A stretch of DNA of 64,000 nucleotides from Streptomyces vinaceus. Lineage in GTDB: Bacteria > Actinomycetota > Actinomycetes > Streptomycetales > Streptomycetaceae. Position 1 is the first letter of the stretch. Every line of letters starts with the position of its first letter. This document shows positions 21,696 through 31,657 of the stretch, in pieces. Location of the stretch: NCBI RefSeq assembly GCF_008704935.1, contig NZ_CP023692.1, positions 2,303,001 through 2,367,000 on the forward strand, in the 5' to 3' direction. The position numbers and the translations under genes are program-made. The notes under the pieces were generated by a model that saw only the letters and a program-made list of their open reading frames with translations, did not search any database and was not told the origin of the DNA.

Positions 21696-22439
21696 CTACG
21701 CGAGGTAGAAGGGGCGTACGCGCTCGGCGATGAAGTCGACCACCGGGTCCTGCACGGCGTCGAGGAGGATCAACTGCACGGGCCAGGGCGGCGCGACGCG
21801 GGCCAGGGCCCGGCCGAGGGCGTCCATCGGCGCGTTCCGCATCTCGGGCTCCCATCCCAGCAGCCGGACACCGATGTAGAGCTCCGGCGCCCCGCCCTCG
21901 ACGCTGGCCAGGCAGCGGTGGGCCGCGGCGACCGCGCCGGAGGCGCGGAACTCCTCGGCGGCCGCGGCCAGGAAGTCCACCGGGTCCTCCTGCCAGTCGG
22001 GCTCGTAGAGCCGGACGCGGCCGCCCGTGGCGGGGCCGTCGAGCGGGGTCCGGCCGGTACGGCAGAGTTCCGCCACGGCGGGCGGGGGCAGCGGGACGCC
22101 GACGGCGCCCTCGGGGTTCACGGCGATGCCGAGCTGCGGGGGCAGGCCGCGGGCGAACTCGACGGCGGGGGCCACGGCGAAGTCCATGGCCGGGCCGACG
22201 CAGGCGCGGAACTGGGCCTCGGAGCTGTAGACGGGGACGTACGCGGCCCCGTTGATGTCCATCGTGGGCAGCGTGAGCGCGCCGCCCGCGTCCGGACCCG
22301 CGCCGGCGCCCGCGGGCAGCGGCACCCAGAGCCGGCTGCGCCCGAGCACCTCGACGATCCGGGCCCCCGCGTCCGTCTGCCCGAGCGCCGCCCCGAGCAC
22401 CTGCTCCAGCTCGTTGTCCGGCCAGCCGCCGCCCTGCAT
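21696..22439 (-). CDS. SseB family enhanced-serine-sensitivity protein (paralogue 2)
   Basis: A 247-residue protein with the two SseB domains: N-terminal RLWVPLPAGAGAGP with TLPTMDINGAAYVPVYSS, and C-terminal ELYIGVRLLGWEP with PVQLILLDAVQDPVVDFIAERVRPFYLA. The ATG at 22439 is the first in frame. Nearness to the glycine/serine genes downstream (gcvT, glyA, sdaA within 6 kb) is suggestive given the serine-sensitivity phenotype named for the family, but no operon joins them: those genes are on the other strand. Confidence 0.85.
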   Translation of the reverse strand: MQGGGWPDNELEQVLGAALGQTDAGARIVEVLGRSRLWVPLPAGAGAGPDAGGALTLPTMDINGAAYVPVYSSEAQFRACVGPAMDFAVAPAVEFARGLPPQLGIAVNPEGAVGVPLPPPAVAELCRTGRTPLDGPATGGRVRLYEPDWQEDPVDFLAAAAEEFRASGAVAAAHRCLASVEGGAPELYIGVRLLGWEPEMRNAPMDALGRALARVAPPWPVQLILLDAVQDPVVDFIAERVRPFYLA

Positions 22440-22528
22440 CCACGCCTCCGCTGTGTTTTCCGCCCCTGCCGTCGCCCGAGGTTAACGGCTCGGGCTCCGG
22501 CCGGCGCCGGGGGCTCCGCCGCGGGTGG

Positions 22529-23212
22529 TCAGGGGGTGTCCCGGCGGAAGGCTATGCGGGTCACGGAGGCGGCCGAGCCGCGGTCCAGCAGCACCGCCGA
22601 GGTGCAGCCGGCGGGGAGGCGGCCCGATTCCGCCTCGCGCAGCAGCCGGGCCACCGCCCCCCGGTGCCGGGCGAAGGCGTACGCGGAGACCCCGCGCCCG
22701 CGCGCCTCCTGCCCGGCCAGCGCCTCCTCGGGGCTGGTGTCCAGCAGCAGGAGGTGCAGCGCCCGGCCCCGCCGCCGCGCGGCCGCGGCCAGCAGGCCGC
22801 GGACCCAGCTCTGCGTCCCGCAGTCGTGGACCACCGCCGAGGCACCGGAGCGCAGGGTCCGCCAGAGCCCCCAGTAGTGGGCGAAGCGGACGAGCGGCCG
22901 GTACACCCCGTACGGCACGGTCTTCGGCATGCGCCGCTCCCAGCGCTCGCGCACGTCCTGGGAGTCGATGCCGCCGCCCTCGGCGGCCCGCTTGATCAGC
23001 GTGCTCTTGCCGCCGCCCGGCAGGCCGGACACGACGACGATGTCCCCCTCGGCGAAGCCGAGCCACTGCGGTCCGTGCGCGCCCCGGCCGCGCAGGTCAC
23101 GCACGGGGGCGCCCTCGGCGCGCGTCCGCCGCGCCGCGGGCACTCCGTCCACGGACCCCGTCCCGGTCAACGCCAGCACTCCGAATCTCCGCACAGTGAT
23201 CGCCTCCCCCAT
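22529..23212 (-). CDS. P-loop ATP-binding protein (AAA/kinase-like)
   Basis: A 227-residue protein with a clear Walker A at 63-70 (GLPGGGKS) after VVVSGL, a Walker-B-like VVHDCGTQ and ALHLLLLDTSPEEAL. The arrangement resembles small nucleoside or zeta-type kinases (AAA_33) rather than AAA+ motors. The substrate is unknown. The ATG at 23212 sits 53 bases before the leader of the divergent gcvT operon region. It heads the minus-strand run with the two SseB genes, with an 89-bp gap. Confidence 0.75.
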   Translation of the reverse strand: MGEAITVRRFGVLALTGTGSVDGVPAARRTRAEGAPVRDLRGRGAHGPQWLGFAEGDIVVVSGLPGGGKSTLIKRAAEGGGIDSQDVRERWERRMPKTVPYGVYRPLVRFAHYWGLWRTLRSGASAVVHDCGTQSWVRGLLAAAARRRGRALHLLLLDTSPEEALAGQEARGRGVSAYAFARHRGAVARLLREAESGRLPAGCTSAVLLDRGSAASVTRIAFRRDTP

Positions 23213-23458
23213 CCGGGCCCGCAGGGGGCCCCATGCCCACTGAGTGTAAAGAGACGGTAATCCGGGACCCCCGGTTCCGGTCGGGTATCGCGGCTCCGTC
23301 CCGGTTGCGTCACCGGTCCGTCACCACCGGTCCGTCACCATCGGTCCGCCGCCCCCGCCCCACCCTTTGCGTACGTTCTTTCGGGCCCGCACGCCCGATC
23401 GCCCGGACGGCGTGCAATGATGTGCGCCATCTGGACCAACTGCATACCGGCCGCTTGA

Positions 23459-23702
23459 ATCCGCGCGGGAGAGTCCCGGCACGCCGTGAGGCGGTGCCCG
23501 GGCGCCGAAGGAGCAAGTACCTCCCTTGAATCTCTCAGGCCCCGTACCGCGTGGATGAGGCAGATCTGAAAAGCGAGCCGCGCCGCCGTCCCCCGCGACG
23601 GCATCCGCGTGCGCTCCACCCAAGGTGCAAGTCGACGTTCCCCGGGTCCGACCGGGAACTCTCGGCGAACCTCTCAGGTTCCGATGACAGATGGGGAGGA
23701 AC
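23459..23702 (+). promoter_or_regulatory. Tandem glycine riboswitch upstream of gcvT
   Basis: Two glycine aptamers in series. The first has GGGAGAG (23468-23474), CCGAAGGAGCAA (23504-23515) and TCTCTCAGG (23531-23539), followed by CAGATCTGAAAAGCGAG. The second retains CACCCAAGGTGCAAG (23617-23631), CTCTCAGGTTCC (23671-23682) and GATGACAGATGGGGAGGA ending near 23700. These are the conserved signatures of the gcvT-class element. It sits 42 bases before the gcvT ATG and should raise expression when glycine is abundant. Whether the switch acts on termination or translation is not evident. Confidence 0.93.
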
Positions 23703-23743
23703 GTCCTCGTCATGTCATGCCCTGGGACCCGGGAGCCACACCC

Positions 23744-24859
23744 ATGAGCACTGCCCCCCGCCTGACCGCCCTCGACGCGCTGCACCGTTCGCTCGGTGCG
23801 ACCATGACCGATTTCGCGGGCTGGGACATGCCGCTGCGGTACGGCAGTGAGCGCGACGAGCACAACGCCGTCCGGACCAAGGCCGGCCTCTTCGACCTCT
23901 CCCACATGGGCGAGATCACGCTGACCGGCCCGGAGGCCGTCAAGGCCCTGGACTACGCCCTGGTGGGCAACATCTCCACCGTCGGCGTCGGCCGCGCCCG
24001 CTACACGCACATCTGCCAGGAGGACGGCGGGATCGTCGACGACCTGATCGTCTACCGCCTGGGCGAGAGCGAGTACATGGTCGTCGCGAACGCCTCCAAC
24101 GCCCAGGTCGTCCTGGACGCCCTGACCGAGCGCGCCGCCGGCTTCGACACCGTGGTGCGCGACGACCGCGACGCGTACGCGCTGATCGCCGTGCAGGGCC
24201 CGGAGTCCCCCGGCATCCTCGCCTCCCTCACCGACGCCGACCTGGACGGGCTCAAGTACTACGCCGGCCTGCCCGGCACGGTCGCGGGCGTGCCCGCGCT
24301 GATCGCGCGTACGGGCTACACCGGCGAGGACGGCTTCGAGCTGTTCGTCGCCCCCGAGCACGCCGTCGAGCTGTGGCAGGCGCTGACCAAGGCCGGCGAG
24401 GGTGTCGGCCTGGTCCCGGCGGGCCTGTCCTGCCGCGACACGCTGCGCCTGGAGGCGGGCATGCCGCTGTACGGGCACGAGCTGACCACCTCCCTCACCC
24501 CGTTCGACGCGGGGCTGGGCCGGGTCGTCAAGTTCGAGAAGGAGGGCGACTTCGTCGGCCGCGCCGCTCTGGAGGCCGCCGCCGAGCGCTCCGCCACGAA
24601 CCCCCCGCGCAAGCTGGTCGGCCTGATCGCCGAGGGCCGCCGCGTCCCGCGCGCCGGCTTCCCCGTCGTGGCCGACGGGAAGGTCATCGGAGAGGTCACC
24701 TCCGGCGCCCCGTCCCCGACGCTGGGCAAGCCGATCGCGATGGCCTACGTGGACGCGGCGCACGCCGCGCCCGGCACCTCCGGCGTCGGCGTGGACATTC
24801 GCGGTACGCATGAGCCGTACGAGGTCGTGGCGCTGCCGTTCTACAAGCGGCAGAAGTAA
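23744..24859 (+). CDS. gcvT: Glycine cleavage system aminomethyltransferase (T protein)
   Basis: A 371-residue T protein that transfers the methylene group from aminomethyl-lipoyl H protein to tetrahydrofolate, releasing ammonia. It has [22 protein letters not shown], the folate-site [13 protein letters not shown] and the C-terminal barrel with [11 protein letters not shown]. The ATG at 23744 follows GGGAG; the open frame upstream runs through the riboswitch and is not protein. First gene of gcvT-gcvH-glyA, with 67 bp to gcvH. The P protein gene is not in this window. Confidence 0.96.
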   Translation: MSTAPRLTALDALHRSLGATMTDFAGWDMPLRYGSERDEHNAVRTKAGLFDLSHMGEITLTGPEAVKALDYALVGNISTVGVGRARYTHICQEDGGIVDDLIVYRLGESEYMVVANASNAQVVLDALTERAAGFDTVVRDDRDAYALIAVQGPESPGILASLTDADLDGLKYYAGLPGTVAGVPALIARTGYTGEDGFELFVAPEHAVELWQALTKAGEGVGLVPAGLSCRDTLRLEAGMPLYGHELTTSLTPFDAGLGRVVKFEKEGDFVGRAALEAAAERSATNPPRKLVGLIAEGRRVPRAGFPVVADGKVIGEVTSGAPSPTLGKPIAMAYVDAAHAAPGTSGVGVDIRGTHEPYEVVALPFYKRQK

Positions 24860-24926
24860 CTCCCCGCGTCTCAGTACGCGAGACCACTGTTCGTCCCCAC
24901 TCCCCCGCATCCAGGAGAATCAGGTC

Positions 24927-25310
24927 ATGAGCAACCCCCAGCAGCTGCGTTACAGCAAGGAGCACGAGTGGCTGTCGGACGCCGAGGGCGGCGTCGCGAC
25001 GGTCGGCATCACGGAGTTCGCGGCCAACGCGCTCGGTGACGTCGTCTACGCCCAGCTCCCCGCCGTCGGCGACACGGTGACCGCGGGCGAGACCTGCGGT
25101 GAGCTGGAGTCGACCAAGTCCGTCAGCGATCTGTACTCCCCCGTCACGGGTGAGGTCGTCGAGGCCAACCAGGACGTCGTGGACGACCCGGCGCTCGTGA
25201 ACACGGCTCCGTTCGAGGGCGGCTGGCTGTTCAAGGTGCGTATCGCGGAGGAGCCGGCCGACCTGCTCTCCGCCGAGGAGTACGCCGCGCTCACCCACTC
25301 CGACAACTGA
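24927..25310 (+). CDS. gcvH: Glycine cleavage system H protein
   Basis: A 127-residue lipoyl carrier that shuttles the aminomethyl intermediate between P, T and L proteins. The lipoylated lysine is K64 in ESTKSVSD. The length is normal. The ATG at 24927 follows CAGGAGAATCAGG. It lies between gcvT and glyA, 17 bp before the latter, so the three are one transcript under the glycine riboswitch. Confidence 0.97.
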   Translation: MSNPQQLRYSKEHEWLSDAEGGVATVGITEFAANALGDVVYAQLPAVGDTVTAGETCGELESTKSVSDLYSPVTGEVVEANQDVVDDPALVNTAPFEGGWLFKVRIAEEPADLLSAEEYAALTHSDN

Positions 25311-25327
25311 CACCCCAGGGGTACCTG

Positions 25328-26584
25328 ATGTCTGTTCTCAACACCCCCCTGCACGAGCTCGACCCGGACGTCGCCGCCGCCGTCGACGCCGAGCTCGCCC
25401 GCCAGCAGTCCACCCTGGAAATGATCGCGTCGGAGAACTTCGCTCCGGTCGCCGTCATGGAGGCCCAGGGCTCGGTCCTCACCAACAAGTACGCCGAGGG
25501 CTACCCGGGCCGCCGCTACTACGGCGGCTGCGAGCACGTCGACGTGGTCGAGCAGATCGCGATCGACCGCATCAAGGCGCTGTTCGGCGCCGAGGCCGCG
25601 AACGTCCAGCCGCACTCCGGTGCGCAGGCGAACGCCGCCGCGATGTTCGCGCTGCTGAAGCCGGGCGACACGATCATGGGCCTGAACCTGGCCCACGGCG
25701 GTCACCTGACCCACGGCATGAAGATCAACTTCTCCGGCAAGCTCTACAACGTGGTCCCGTACCACGTCGACGAGACCGGCGAGGTCGACATGGCCGAGGT
25801 CGAGCGCCTCGCCAAGGAGTCCAAGCCGCAGCTGATCGTCGCCGGCTGGTCCGCCTACCCGCGCCAGCTGGACTTCGCCGCCTTCCGCCGCATCGCGGAC
25901 GAGGTCGGCGCGTACCTGATGGTCGACATGGCGCACTTCGCCGGCCTGGTGGCCGCGGGCCTGCACCCGAACCCGGTGCCGCACGCCCACGTGGTCACCA
26001 CCACCACGCACAAGACCCTCGGCGGTCCGCGCGGCGGTGTCATCCTGTCGACGCAGGAGCTGGCCAAGAAGATCAACTCCGCGGTCTTCCCGGGCCAGCA
26101 GGGCGGTCCGCTGGAGCACGTGATCGCCGCCAAGGCGGTCTCCTTCAAGGTCGCGGCCTCGCCCGAGTTCAAGGAGCGCCAGGAGCGCACCCTGGAGGGT
26201 GCGAAGATCCTGGCCGCCCGCCTGGTCCAGGACGACGTCAAGGCCGTGGGCGTGGACGTCCTCACCGGCGGCACCGACGTGCACCTGGTCCTGGTCGACC
26301 TGCGCAACTCCGAGCTGGACGGCCAGCAGGCCGAGGACCGCCTCCACGAGGTCGGCATCACGGTCAACCGCAACGCGATCCCGAACGACCCGCGGCCGCC
26401 GATGGTCACCTCGGGCCTGCGGATCGGTACGCCGGCGCTGGCCACCCGCGGTTTCGACGCCGAGGCCTTCACCGAGGTCGCCGAGATCATCGCGCAGGCG
26501 CTGAAGCCCGCGCACGACGCCGAGGACCTGAAGGCGCGCGTTTCGGCCCTCGCCGCGAAGTTCCCGCTGTACCCGACGCTCTAG
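25328..26584 (+). CDS. glyA: Serine hydroxymethyltransferase
   Basis: A 418-residue PLP enzyme converting serine and tetrahydrofolate to glycine and methylene-tetrahydrofolate, and the reverse. The PLP lysine is K229 in [21 protein letters not shown] and [13 protein letters not shown] motifs are intact. The ATG at 25328 follows GGGGTACCTG. With GcvT and GcvH it lets the cell convert excess glycine to serine, while sdaA just downstream would remove serine to pyruvate. Confidence 0.97.
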   Translation: MSVLNTPLHELDPDVAAAVDAELARQQSTLEMIASENFAPVAVMEAQGSVLTNKYAEGYPGRRYYGGCEHVDVVEQIAIDRIKALFGAEAANVQPHSGAQANAAAMFALLKPGDTIMGLNLAHGGHLTHGMKINFSGKLYNVVPYHVDETGEVDMAEVERLAKESKPQLIVAGWSAYPRQLDFAAFRRIADEVGAYLMVDMAHFAGLVAAGLHPNPVPHAHVVTTTTHKTLGGPRGGVILSTQELAKKINSAVFPGQQGGPLEHVIAAKAVSFKVAASPEFKERQERTLEGAKILAARLVQDDVKAVGVDVLTGGTDVHLVLVDLRNSELDGQQAEDRLHEVGITVNRNAIPNDPRPPMVTSGLRIGTPALATRGFDAEAFTEVAEIIAQALKPAHDAEDLKARVSALAAKFPLYPTL

Positions 26585-26596
26585 CGACGGCTTGGG

Positions 26597-26631
26597 AGGG
26601 CCCGGCCTGGTGTCACACAGGGCCGGGCCCT
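26597..26631 (+). terminator. Hairpin terminator after glyA
   Basis: An 11-base perfect stem pairs 26597-26607 with 26621-26631, followed by TTCC. It lies 13 bases past the glyA stop and ends the riboswitch-controlled operon before sdaA. Confidence 0.8.
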
Positions 26632-26804
26632 TCCTGTGTGACACGAGCCATACCCGAGCGCCGTCCGGCGACCATCGCGGGCAGACGAAACGTTCACCTC
26701 GCCACGTTAAGCTCGACTGTCGGACAAAATCCGAACAATCCCCCCCTCATACGATCCACCCCGCCTGCCCCTCCACCCACGAGCAGACAAGGGAGTCCGC
26801 CACC

Positions 26805-28187
<1,383 letters not shown>

Positions 28188-28213
28188 TCCTCTGATCCGG
28201 CACCCATGACGAA

Positions 28214-28246
28214 GGAGGGGCCCGGCGCAGCGCGCCGGGCCCCTCC
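28214..28246 (+). terminator. Strong hairpin terminator after sdaA
   Basis: A perfect 15-base GC-rich stem pairs 28214-28228 with 28232-28246 around a 3-base loop, 27 bases past the sdaA stop. Confidence 0.85.
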
Positions 28247-28297
28247 GGCGTGCCAGGGCACGGTGCATTCGCAGGCCAACGGAGGTTTGCCCGGAGT

Positions 28298-28368
28298 TGA
28301 TCACGCGTGAGGGCGAACCCTCGGCTCCGGGCTGGTCTCTCGATGATCACATGCGCCATGGTGATCAC
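28298..28368. promoter_or_regulatory. Three TGATCAC sites upstream of a small secreted protein gene
   Basis: TGATCAC occurs at 28298-28304, 28344-28350 and 28362-28368, each followed by purine-pyrimidine-G (GCG, ATG, GTG). The inner TGATCA is palindromic. Three copies in 71 bp of this high-GC sequence are unlikely by chance, and they sit 79-149 bases before the start codon at 28447. The binding protein is not known to me. Confidence 0.55.
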
Positions 28369-28446
28369 GTGACGTCGCGGCCACACCCCCGGCGGCCGGC
28401 CAACCGCCTTGGACCGCAGCCTTTTTGTGTACGGGAGGACTTCATC

Positions 28447-28752
28447 ATGGCAAGCAACCGCAGCATCCGCGTCCTGGCGGCTGTCGCAGCGCTCCCCTTC
28501 GCCGTCGCGCTCTTCACGGGCACGGCCCAGGCCGACAACGGTGCCGGTGCGGGCGTCTCGTCCAACGCCGCCGTCGGCGAGATCCTCGGCAGCGGTATCG
28601 CCGGCAGCAACCTCGGCAACTCCTCCACCACCCAGCAGGTCGCCACGGGCTCCGGGGCGTCCAACCAGAACGACGGCGCCCAGGCCAACGGCGCCGGCTA
28701 CACGGCCATCGGTCAGGCCAACGGCTCGTTCGTCTTCCACCCCGTCCCGTAA
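28447..28752 (+). CDS. Small secreted Gly/Asn/Ser-rich protein of unknown function
   Basis: A 101-residue precursor with a clear Sec signal peptide (about 1-31, cleavage near AQADNG). The mature 70 residues have no Cys, Lys or Arg and are rich in Gly, Ala, Asn, Ser and Gln, with low-complexity segments such as GSNLGNSSTTQQ and SNQNDGAQANGAG. This composition recalls surface or amyloid-forming secreted proteins, but there is no chaplin or rodlin signature. The ATG at 28447 follows GGGAGGA at 7 bases. It is followed by a strong terminator, so it is monocistronic. I do not recognise the family. Confidence 0.75.
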   Translation: MASNRSIRVLAAVAALPFAVALFTGTAQADNGAGAGVSSNAAVGEILGSGIAGSNLGNSSTTQQVATGSGASNQNDGAQANGAGYTAIGQANGSFVFHPVP

Positions 28753-28769
28753 CGGACCGGTGACGCGGC

Positions 28770-28797
28770 GGCCCGCCCTCCCCCCGGAGGGCGGGCC
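28770..28797 (+). terminator. Hairpin terminator after the small secreted protein gene
   Basis: A perfect 12-base stem pairs 28770-28781 with 28786-28797 around a 4-base loop, 17 bases past the stop codon. Confidence 0.8.
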
Positions 28798-28951
28798 CCT
28801 TCGCGTTCCCGGCCCCGTTCCTGTGCGAAGACGGGCCCAGCGGCCCCCGGGGTCGGGACCTTCGGCCCGCGGGGGCGGCCGGGGGGTGGGCTAGCTTGCC
28901 CGAGAGGGGCCGCGAGCGCCCCGGGCGGGGCACGACAGAGAGGCGCAGCGC

Positions 28952-29359
28952 ATGGACGGCATCGAGTACCGCGTCCTCCCCCTCCGGCTGGAGGCCTCCC
29001 CCGAGCCCGTGCCGGTGTCCGGGGCCTTCACGTACCGCCGCGACCGGCCCTACGAGCTGGCGCTCGACTTCCGCGGCGCCGGGACGCACCTGGCGCGCTG
29101 GGTGTTCTCCCGGGACCTGCTGCTCGACGGGGAGACCTGCGTGACGGGCGAGGGCGACGTCCGGGTGTGGCCGCGCTGGCAGGGCGGGGAGCCGCGGGTC
29201 TTCCTCGCCTTCAGCAACGGCGCGCAGAGCTGCGTGGTGTCCGCCCGGGCGAAGGACGTGCGGGTGCTGTGCCGGCGGCTGGTCGCCCTGGTGCCGCGCG
29301 GCGAAGAGCGGCGGCACTACGACCTGGACGCCCAGCTGAGCACCCTGCTGCCCCGATAA
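28952..29359 (+). CDS. SsgA-like sporulation/cell-division regulator (SALP)
   Basis: A 135-residue protein of the SsgA family, found only in morphologically complex actinobacteria, where members direct septum placement and spore-wall maturation. Family features are present: FTYRRDRPYELALDF, RWVFSRDLLLDG, GDVRVWPR and the C-terminal RRHYDLDAQLSTLL. Length is typical. The ATG at 28952 follows GAGAGGCGCA. It is not beside any of the ssgA-ssgG contexts I remember, so it may be an additional, lineage-specific paralogue. The following spacer holds a degenerate reading frame and then a riboswitch. Confidence 0.9.
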   Translation: MDGIEYRVLPLRLEASPEPVPVSGAFTYRRDRPYELALDFRGAGTHLARWVFSRDLLLDGETCVTGEGDVRVWPRWQGGEPRVFLAFSNGAQSCVVSARAKDVRVLCRRLVALVPRGEERRHYDLDAQLSTLLPR

Positions 29360-29408
29360 ATGACGTTTCCATAAGATCCGTTGAGTTGGGCCCGGTTTGG
29401 GTGCAACC

Positions 29409-29553
29409 ATGAGCGTCCGGCCCGCGCCGCTCGTCGTGAACGCCCGCTGGGGCGAGCGCCGCCTTCGCCTCGACGCCGGCGGTCCGCTCCTCCACCCTGC
29501 ACGCGCCCGAGCGGCTCGTGCTGGACGTCGCGCACCGCGACGAGTGCCGGTGA
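29409..29553 (+). pseudogene. Degenerate short coding remnant between SALP gene and cobalamin riboswitch
   Basis: From an ATG at 29409 one frame reads MSVRPAPLVVNARWGERR with coding-type codon use to about residue 25. A shift of one base at about 29483 then gives a second coding-like run, STLHAPERLVLDVAHRDE, ending at TGA 29551-29553. No single frame covers both. It looks like a roughly 49-codon gene broken by a one-base change, or a chance pair of frames. I cannot assign a family. Confidence 0.3.
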
Positions 29554-29626
29554 GACCGCGCCGAGCGCCCCGCGCCTGCCGGCGGGCGTTCGGGCCGGGT
29601 TGGTGCAGGTCCGTCCCTCCGACTAG

Positions 29627-29797
29627 GGTCAGCTGGCCTTGGTGTACGGGAAACCGGTGGGAAACCGGTGCGGCCCTCGCCACTGTGAACGGGAAGTCCG
29701 GCTCCACTCCTTAGGGAAGCCACTGGGCGGCGCGGGAGGTTCCGCACCGCCCGGGAAGGCGGGGTCAGGGCATCAGCACCCGTGAGCCAGGAGACCG
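29627..29797 (+). promoter_or_regulatory. Adenosylcobalamin riboswitch upstream of cbiM
   Basis: Conserved cobalamin-aptamer blocks are in order: GGGAAACCGGTG (29660-29671 region), CCACTGTGAACGGGAAG (about 29680-29696), GCCACTGGGC (29719-29728), GGGAAGGCGGGG (about 29752-29764) and the B12 box GAGCCAGGAGACC (29784-29796). It lies 50 bases before cbiM and should repress cobalt uptake when coenzyme B12 is plentiful. GGAGACC in the B12 box is complementary to GGTCTCC at 29834-29840, which overlaps the ribosome site. Confidence 0.93.
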
Positions 29798-29846
29798 GCC
29801 GGGGCGCGTTGTCCATCCACGAGGTGCTGGAGAGGTCTCCCCACTC

Positions 29847-30539
29847 ATGCATATAGCCGAGGGGTTCCTGCCCCCTTTGCACGCGGTCGCCTGGGGCGCC
29901 GCGTCCGCTCCGTTCGTCGTCCACGGTGTCCGCGCCCTCTCCCGCGAGGTGAAGGCGAACCCGGAGAGCACGCTGCTGCTCGGGGCGTCCGGAGCGTTCA
30001 CGTTCGTCCTGTCCGCCCTCAAGATCCCGTCCGTGACGGGCAGTTGTTCGCACCCCACCGGGACCGGGCTCGGAGCGATCCTGTTCCGGCCGCCCATCAT
30101 GGCGGTGCTCGGCACGATCACCCTGCTCTTCCAGGCGCTGCTGCTGGCGCACGGCGGGCTGACCACCCTCGGCGCGAACGTGTTCTCGATGGCGATCGCC
30201 GGGCCGTGGGCCGGGTACGGGGTGTACCTGCTGCTGAAGCGCTTCGACGTGCCGCTGATGGTGACCGTATTCTTCGGCGCGTTCTTCGCCGACCTGGTGA
30301 CCTACTGCGTGACGTCCGTGCAGCTGGCGCTGGCCTTCCCGGACCCCGGCACCGGGTTCCCGGGCGCGCTCGCGAAGTTCGGCGGCATCTTCGCGGTGAC
30401 GCAGATCCCGCTCGCGGTGAGCGAGGGGCTGCTGACGGTTCTCGTGATGCGGCTGCTGATGCAGTCGAGCAAGTCGGACCTGGTCCGGCTGGGCGTCGCG
30501 AAGTTCACCGGTCGCAGCGAGCAGAAGGCGGCCGTGTGA
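29847..30539 (+). CDS. cbiM: Cobalt ECF transporter S component CbiM
   Basis: A 230-residue membrane protein that binds Co2+ and passes it inward. The N-terminal MHIAEG places the free amino group and His2 for metal binding, a hallmark of the family, which fixes the ATG at 29847. [13 protein letters not shown] holds further ligand residues. It heads cbiMNQO under the cobalamin riboswitch and overlaps cbiN by one base. Confidence 0.96.
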   Translation: MHIAEGFLPPLHAVAWGAASAPFVVHGVRALSREVKANPESTLLLGASGAFTFVLSALKIPSVTGSCSHPTGTGLGAILFRPPIMAVLGTITLLFQALLLAHGGLTTLGANVFSMAIAGPWAGYGVYLLLKRFDVPLMVTVFFGAFFADLVTYCVTSVQLALAFPDPGTGFPGALAKFGGIFAVTQIPLAVSEGLLTVLVMRLLMQSSKSDLVRLGVAKFTGRSEQKAAV

Positions 30540-30904
30540 TGGGCATGAGCCGGAACGCGAAGATCAACGGCCTGCTGCTGCTCCTGGTGGCGGCGCTGGC
30601 CGTGCTGCCGATCGCGCTGGGGATGGGCGAGGGCAAGGAGGAGCCGTTCGCGGGCGCCGACGCGCAGGCGGAGTCGGCGATCACGGAGCTGAAGCCCGAC
30701 TACGAGCCGTGGTTCTCGCCGCTGTACGAACCCCCGTCCGGGGAGGTCGAGTCGGCCCTGTTCGCCCTCCAGGCGGCCCTGGGCGCGGGTGTGCTCGCGT
30801 ACTACTTCGGCGTCCGCAAGGGACGCCGCCAGGCGACCGCGGCGGCCGCGGCCCGGCCGGACGCCTCCGCGGACCGGCCCGACACCGCCGCCTCGGAGTC
30901 GTAG
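30539..30904 (+). CDS. cbiN: Cobalt ECF transporter accessory subunit CbiN
   Basis: A 121-residue protein with two membrane helices (about 8-28 and 75-95) and a periplasmic loop containing PFAGADAQAESAI and YEPWFSPLYEPPSGEVESALFALQ, of which YEPWFSPLYEPPSGE is the family core. CbiN assists metal loading of CbiM. The ATG at 30539 overlaps the cbiM stop (TGATG); GTG at 30536 and ATG at 30545 are alternatives. The C-terminal Ala/Asp-rich tail is longer than usual. Confidence 0.93.
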   Translation: MGMSRNAKINGLLLLLVAALAVLPIALGMGEGKEEPFAGADAQAESAITELKPDYEPWFSPLYEPPSGEVESALFALQAALGAGVLAYYFGVRKGRRQATAAAAARPDASADRPDTAASES

Positions 30905-30907
30905 GCG

Positions 30908-31657
30908 GTGCTGCCGATCGACGTGGCGGCGCACGCGAGCCGGTGGCGGCGCCGGCATCCCCTGGAAAAGGCCCTGCTGGGGCTCGGCCTGACGGTCAGC
31001 GCCGTATGCCTGCCGCCCTGGCCCGGCGGTCCGCTGGTCGCCGCCGCCACGCTCGCCGTGCTGCTCGGCCCGGCCGGCGTGGCCGGGCGGCAGCTGTGGC
31101 GGGCCTTCCGGATCCCGCTGGGCTTCTGCTTCACCGGCGCGCTCCCACTGCTGGTGGCCGTCGGCGGCCCCGGCGGGTTCGTCTCGCTCGCGCCCGACGG
31201 CCCCCGGCACGCCGCCGAGCTGCTGCTGCGGACCTCGGCGGCCTCCCTCGGCGTGCTGCTCTTCGCCTTCACCACGCCCGTCTCGGACGTGCTGCCCCGG
31301 CTGGTCCGGGCCGGGGTCCCGGCGCCGGTGGTGGACGTGGCCCTGGTCATGTACCGCATCGGCTTCCTGCTGCTGGACTCGATGACCCAGGTCCGGCGCG
31401 CCCAGGCGGCCCGGCTGGGCCAGTCCGGGCGGGCGGCGGTGTGGCGTTCGCTGGCCGGGCTCGCCGCGACGTCCTTCGTACGGGCCTTCGATCGCGCGGC
31501 GCGGCTCCAGGAGGGCCTGGCCGGGCGCGGATACGACGGCGCGCTGCGGGTCCTCGTACCCGAGGCGGCCCTGTCCTGGCGGTTCCTGGCGGCGTCGGGG
31601 GCGCTGCTGGCCGCCCTGATCACCCTGACCCTCACCCTGAAGGGGCTCTACCTGTGA
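30908..31657 (+). CDS. cbiQ: Cobalt ECF transporter T component CbiQ
   Basis: A 249-residue membrane coupling protein joining CbiM to the ATPase. It has hydrophobic helices throughout and the T-component Ala-Arg-Gly type signatures (AQAARLGQSGR and LQEGLAGRGYDG). The GTG at 30908 begins three bases after the cbiN stop; it is preferred because it directly follows a GTAGGCG site. Its stop overlaps the cbiO start by 4 bases. Confidence 0.92.
   Translation: MLPIDVAAHASRWRRRHPLEKALLGLGLTVSAVCLPPWPGGPLVAAATLAVLLGPAGVAGRQLWRAFRIPLGFCFTGALPLLVAVGGPGGFVSLAPDGPRHAAELLLRTSAASLGVLLFAFTTPVSDVLPRLVRAGVPAPVVDVALVMYRIGFLLLDSMTQVRRAQAARLGQSGRAAVWRSLAGLAATSFVRAFDRAARLQEGLAGRGYDGALRVLVPEAALSWRFLAASGALLAALITLTLTLKGLYL

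Noticed and set aside
23609..23743. A longer GcvT reading frame beginning inside the riboswitch
   Set aside because: The extra residues are the translation of aptamer RNA; the ATG at 23744 has a ribosome site and matches family length.
29565..29714. Plus-strand reading frame running into the cobalamin riboswitch
   Set aside because: It overlaps conserved aptamer blocks, which explain the sequence, so it is not protein coding.
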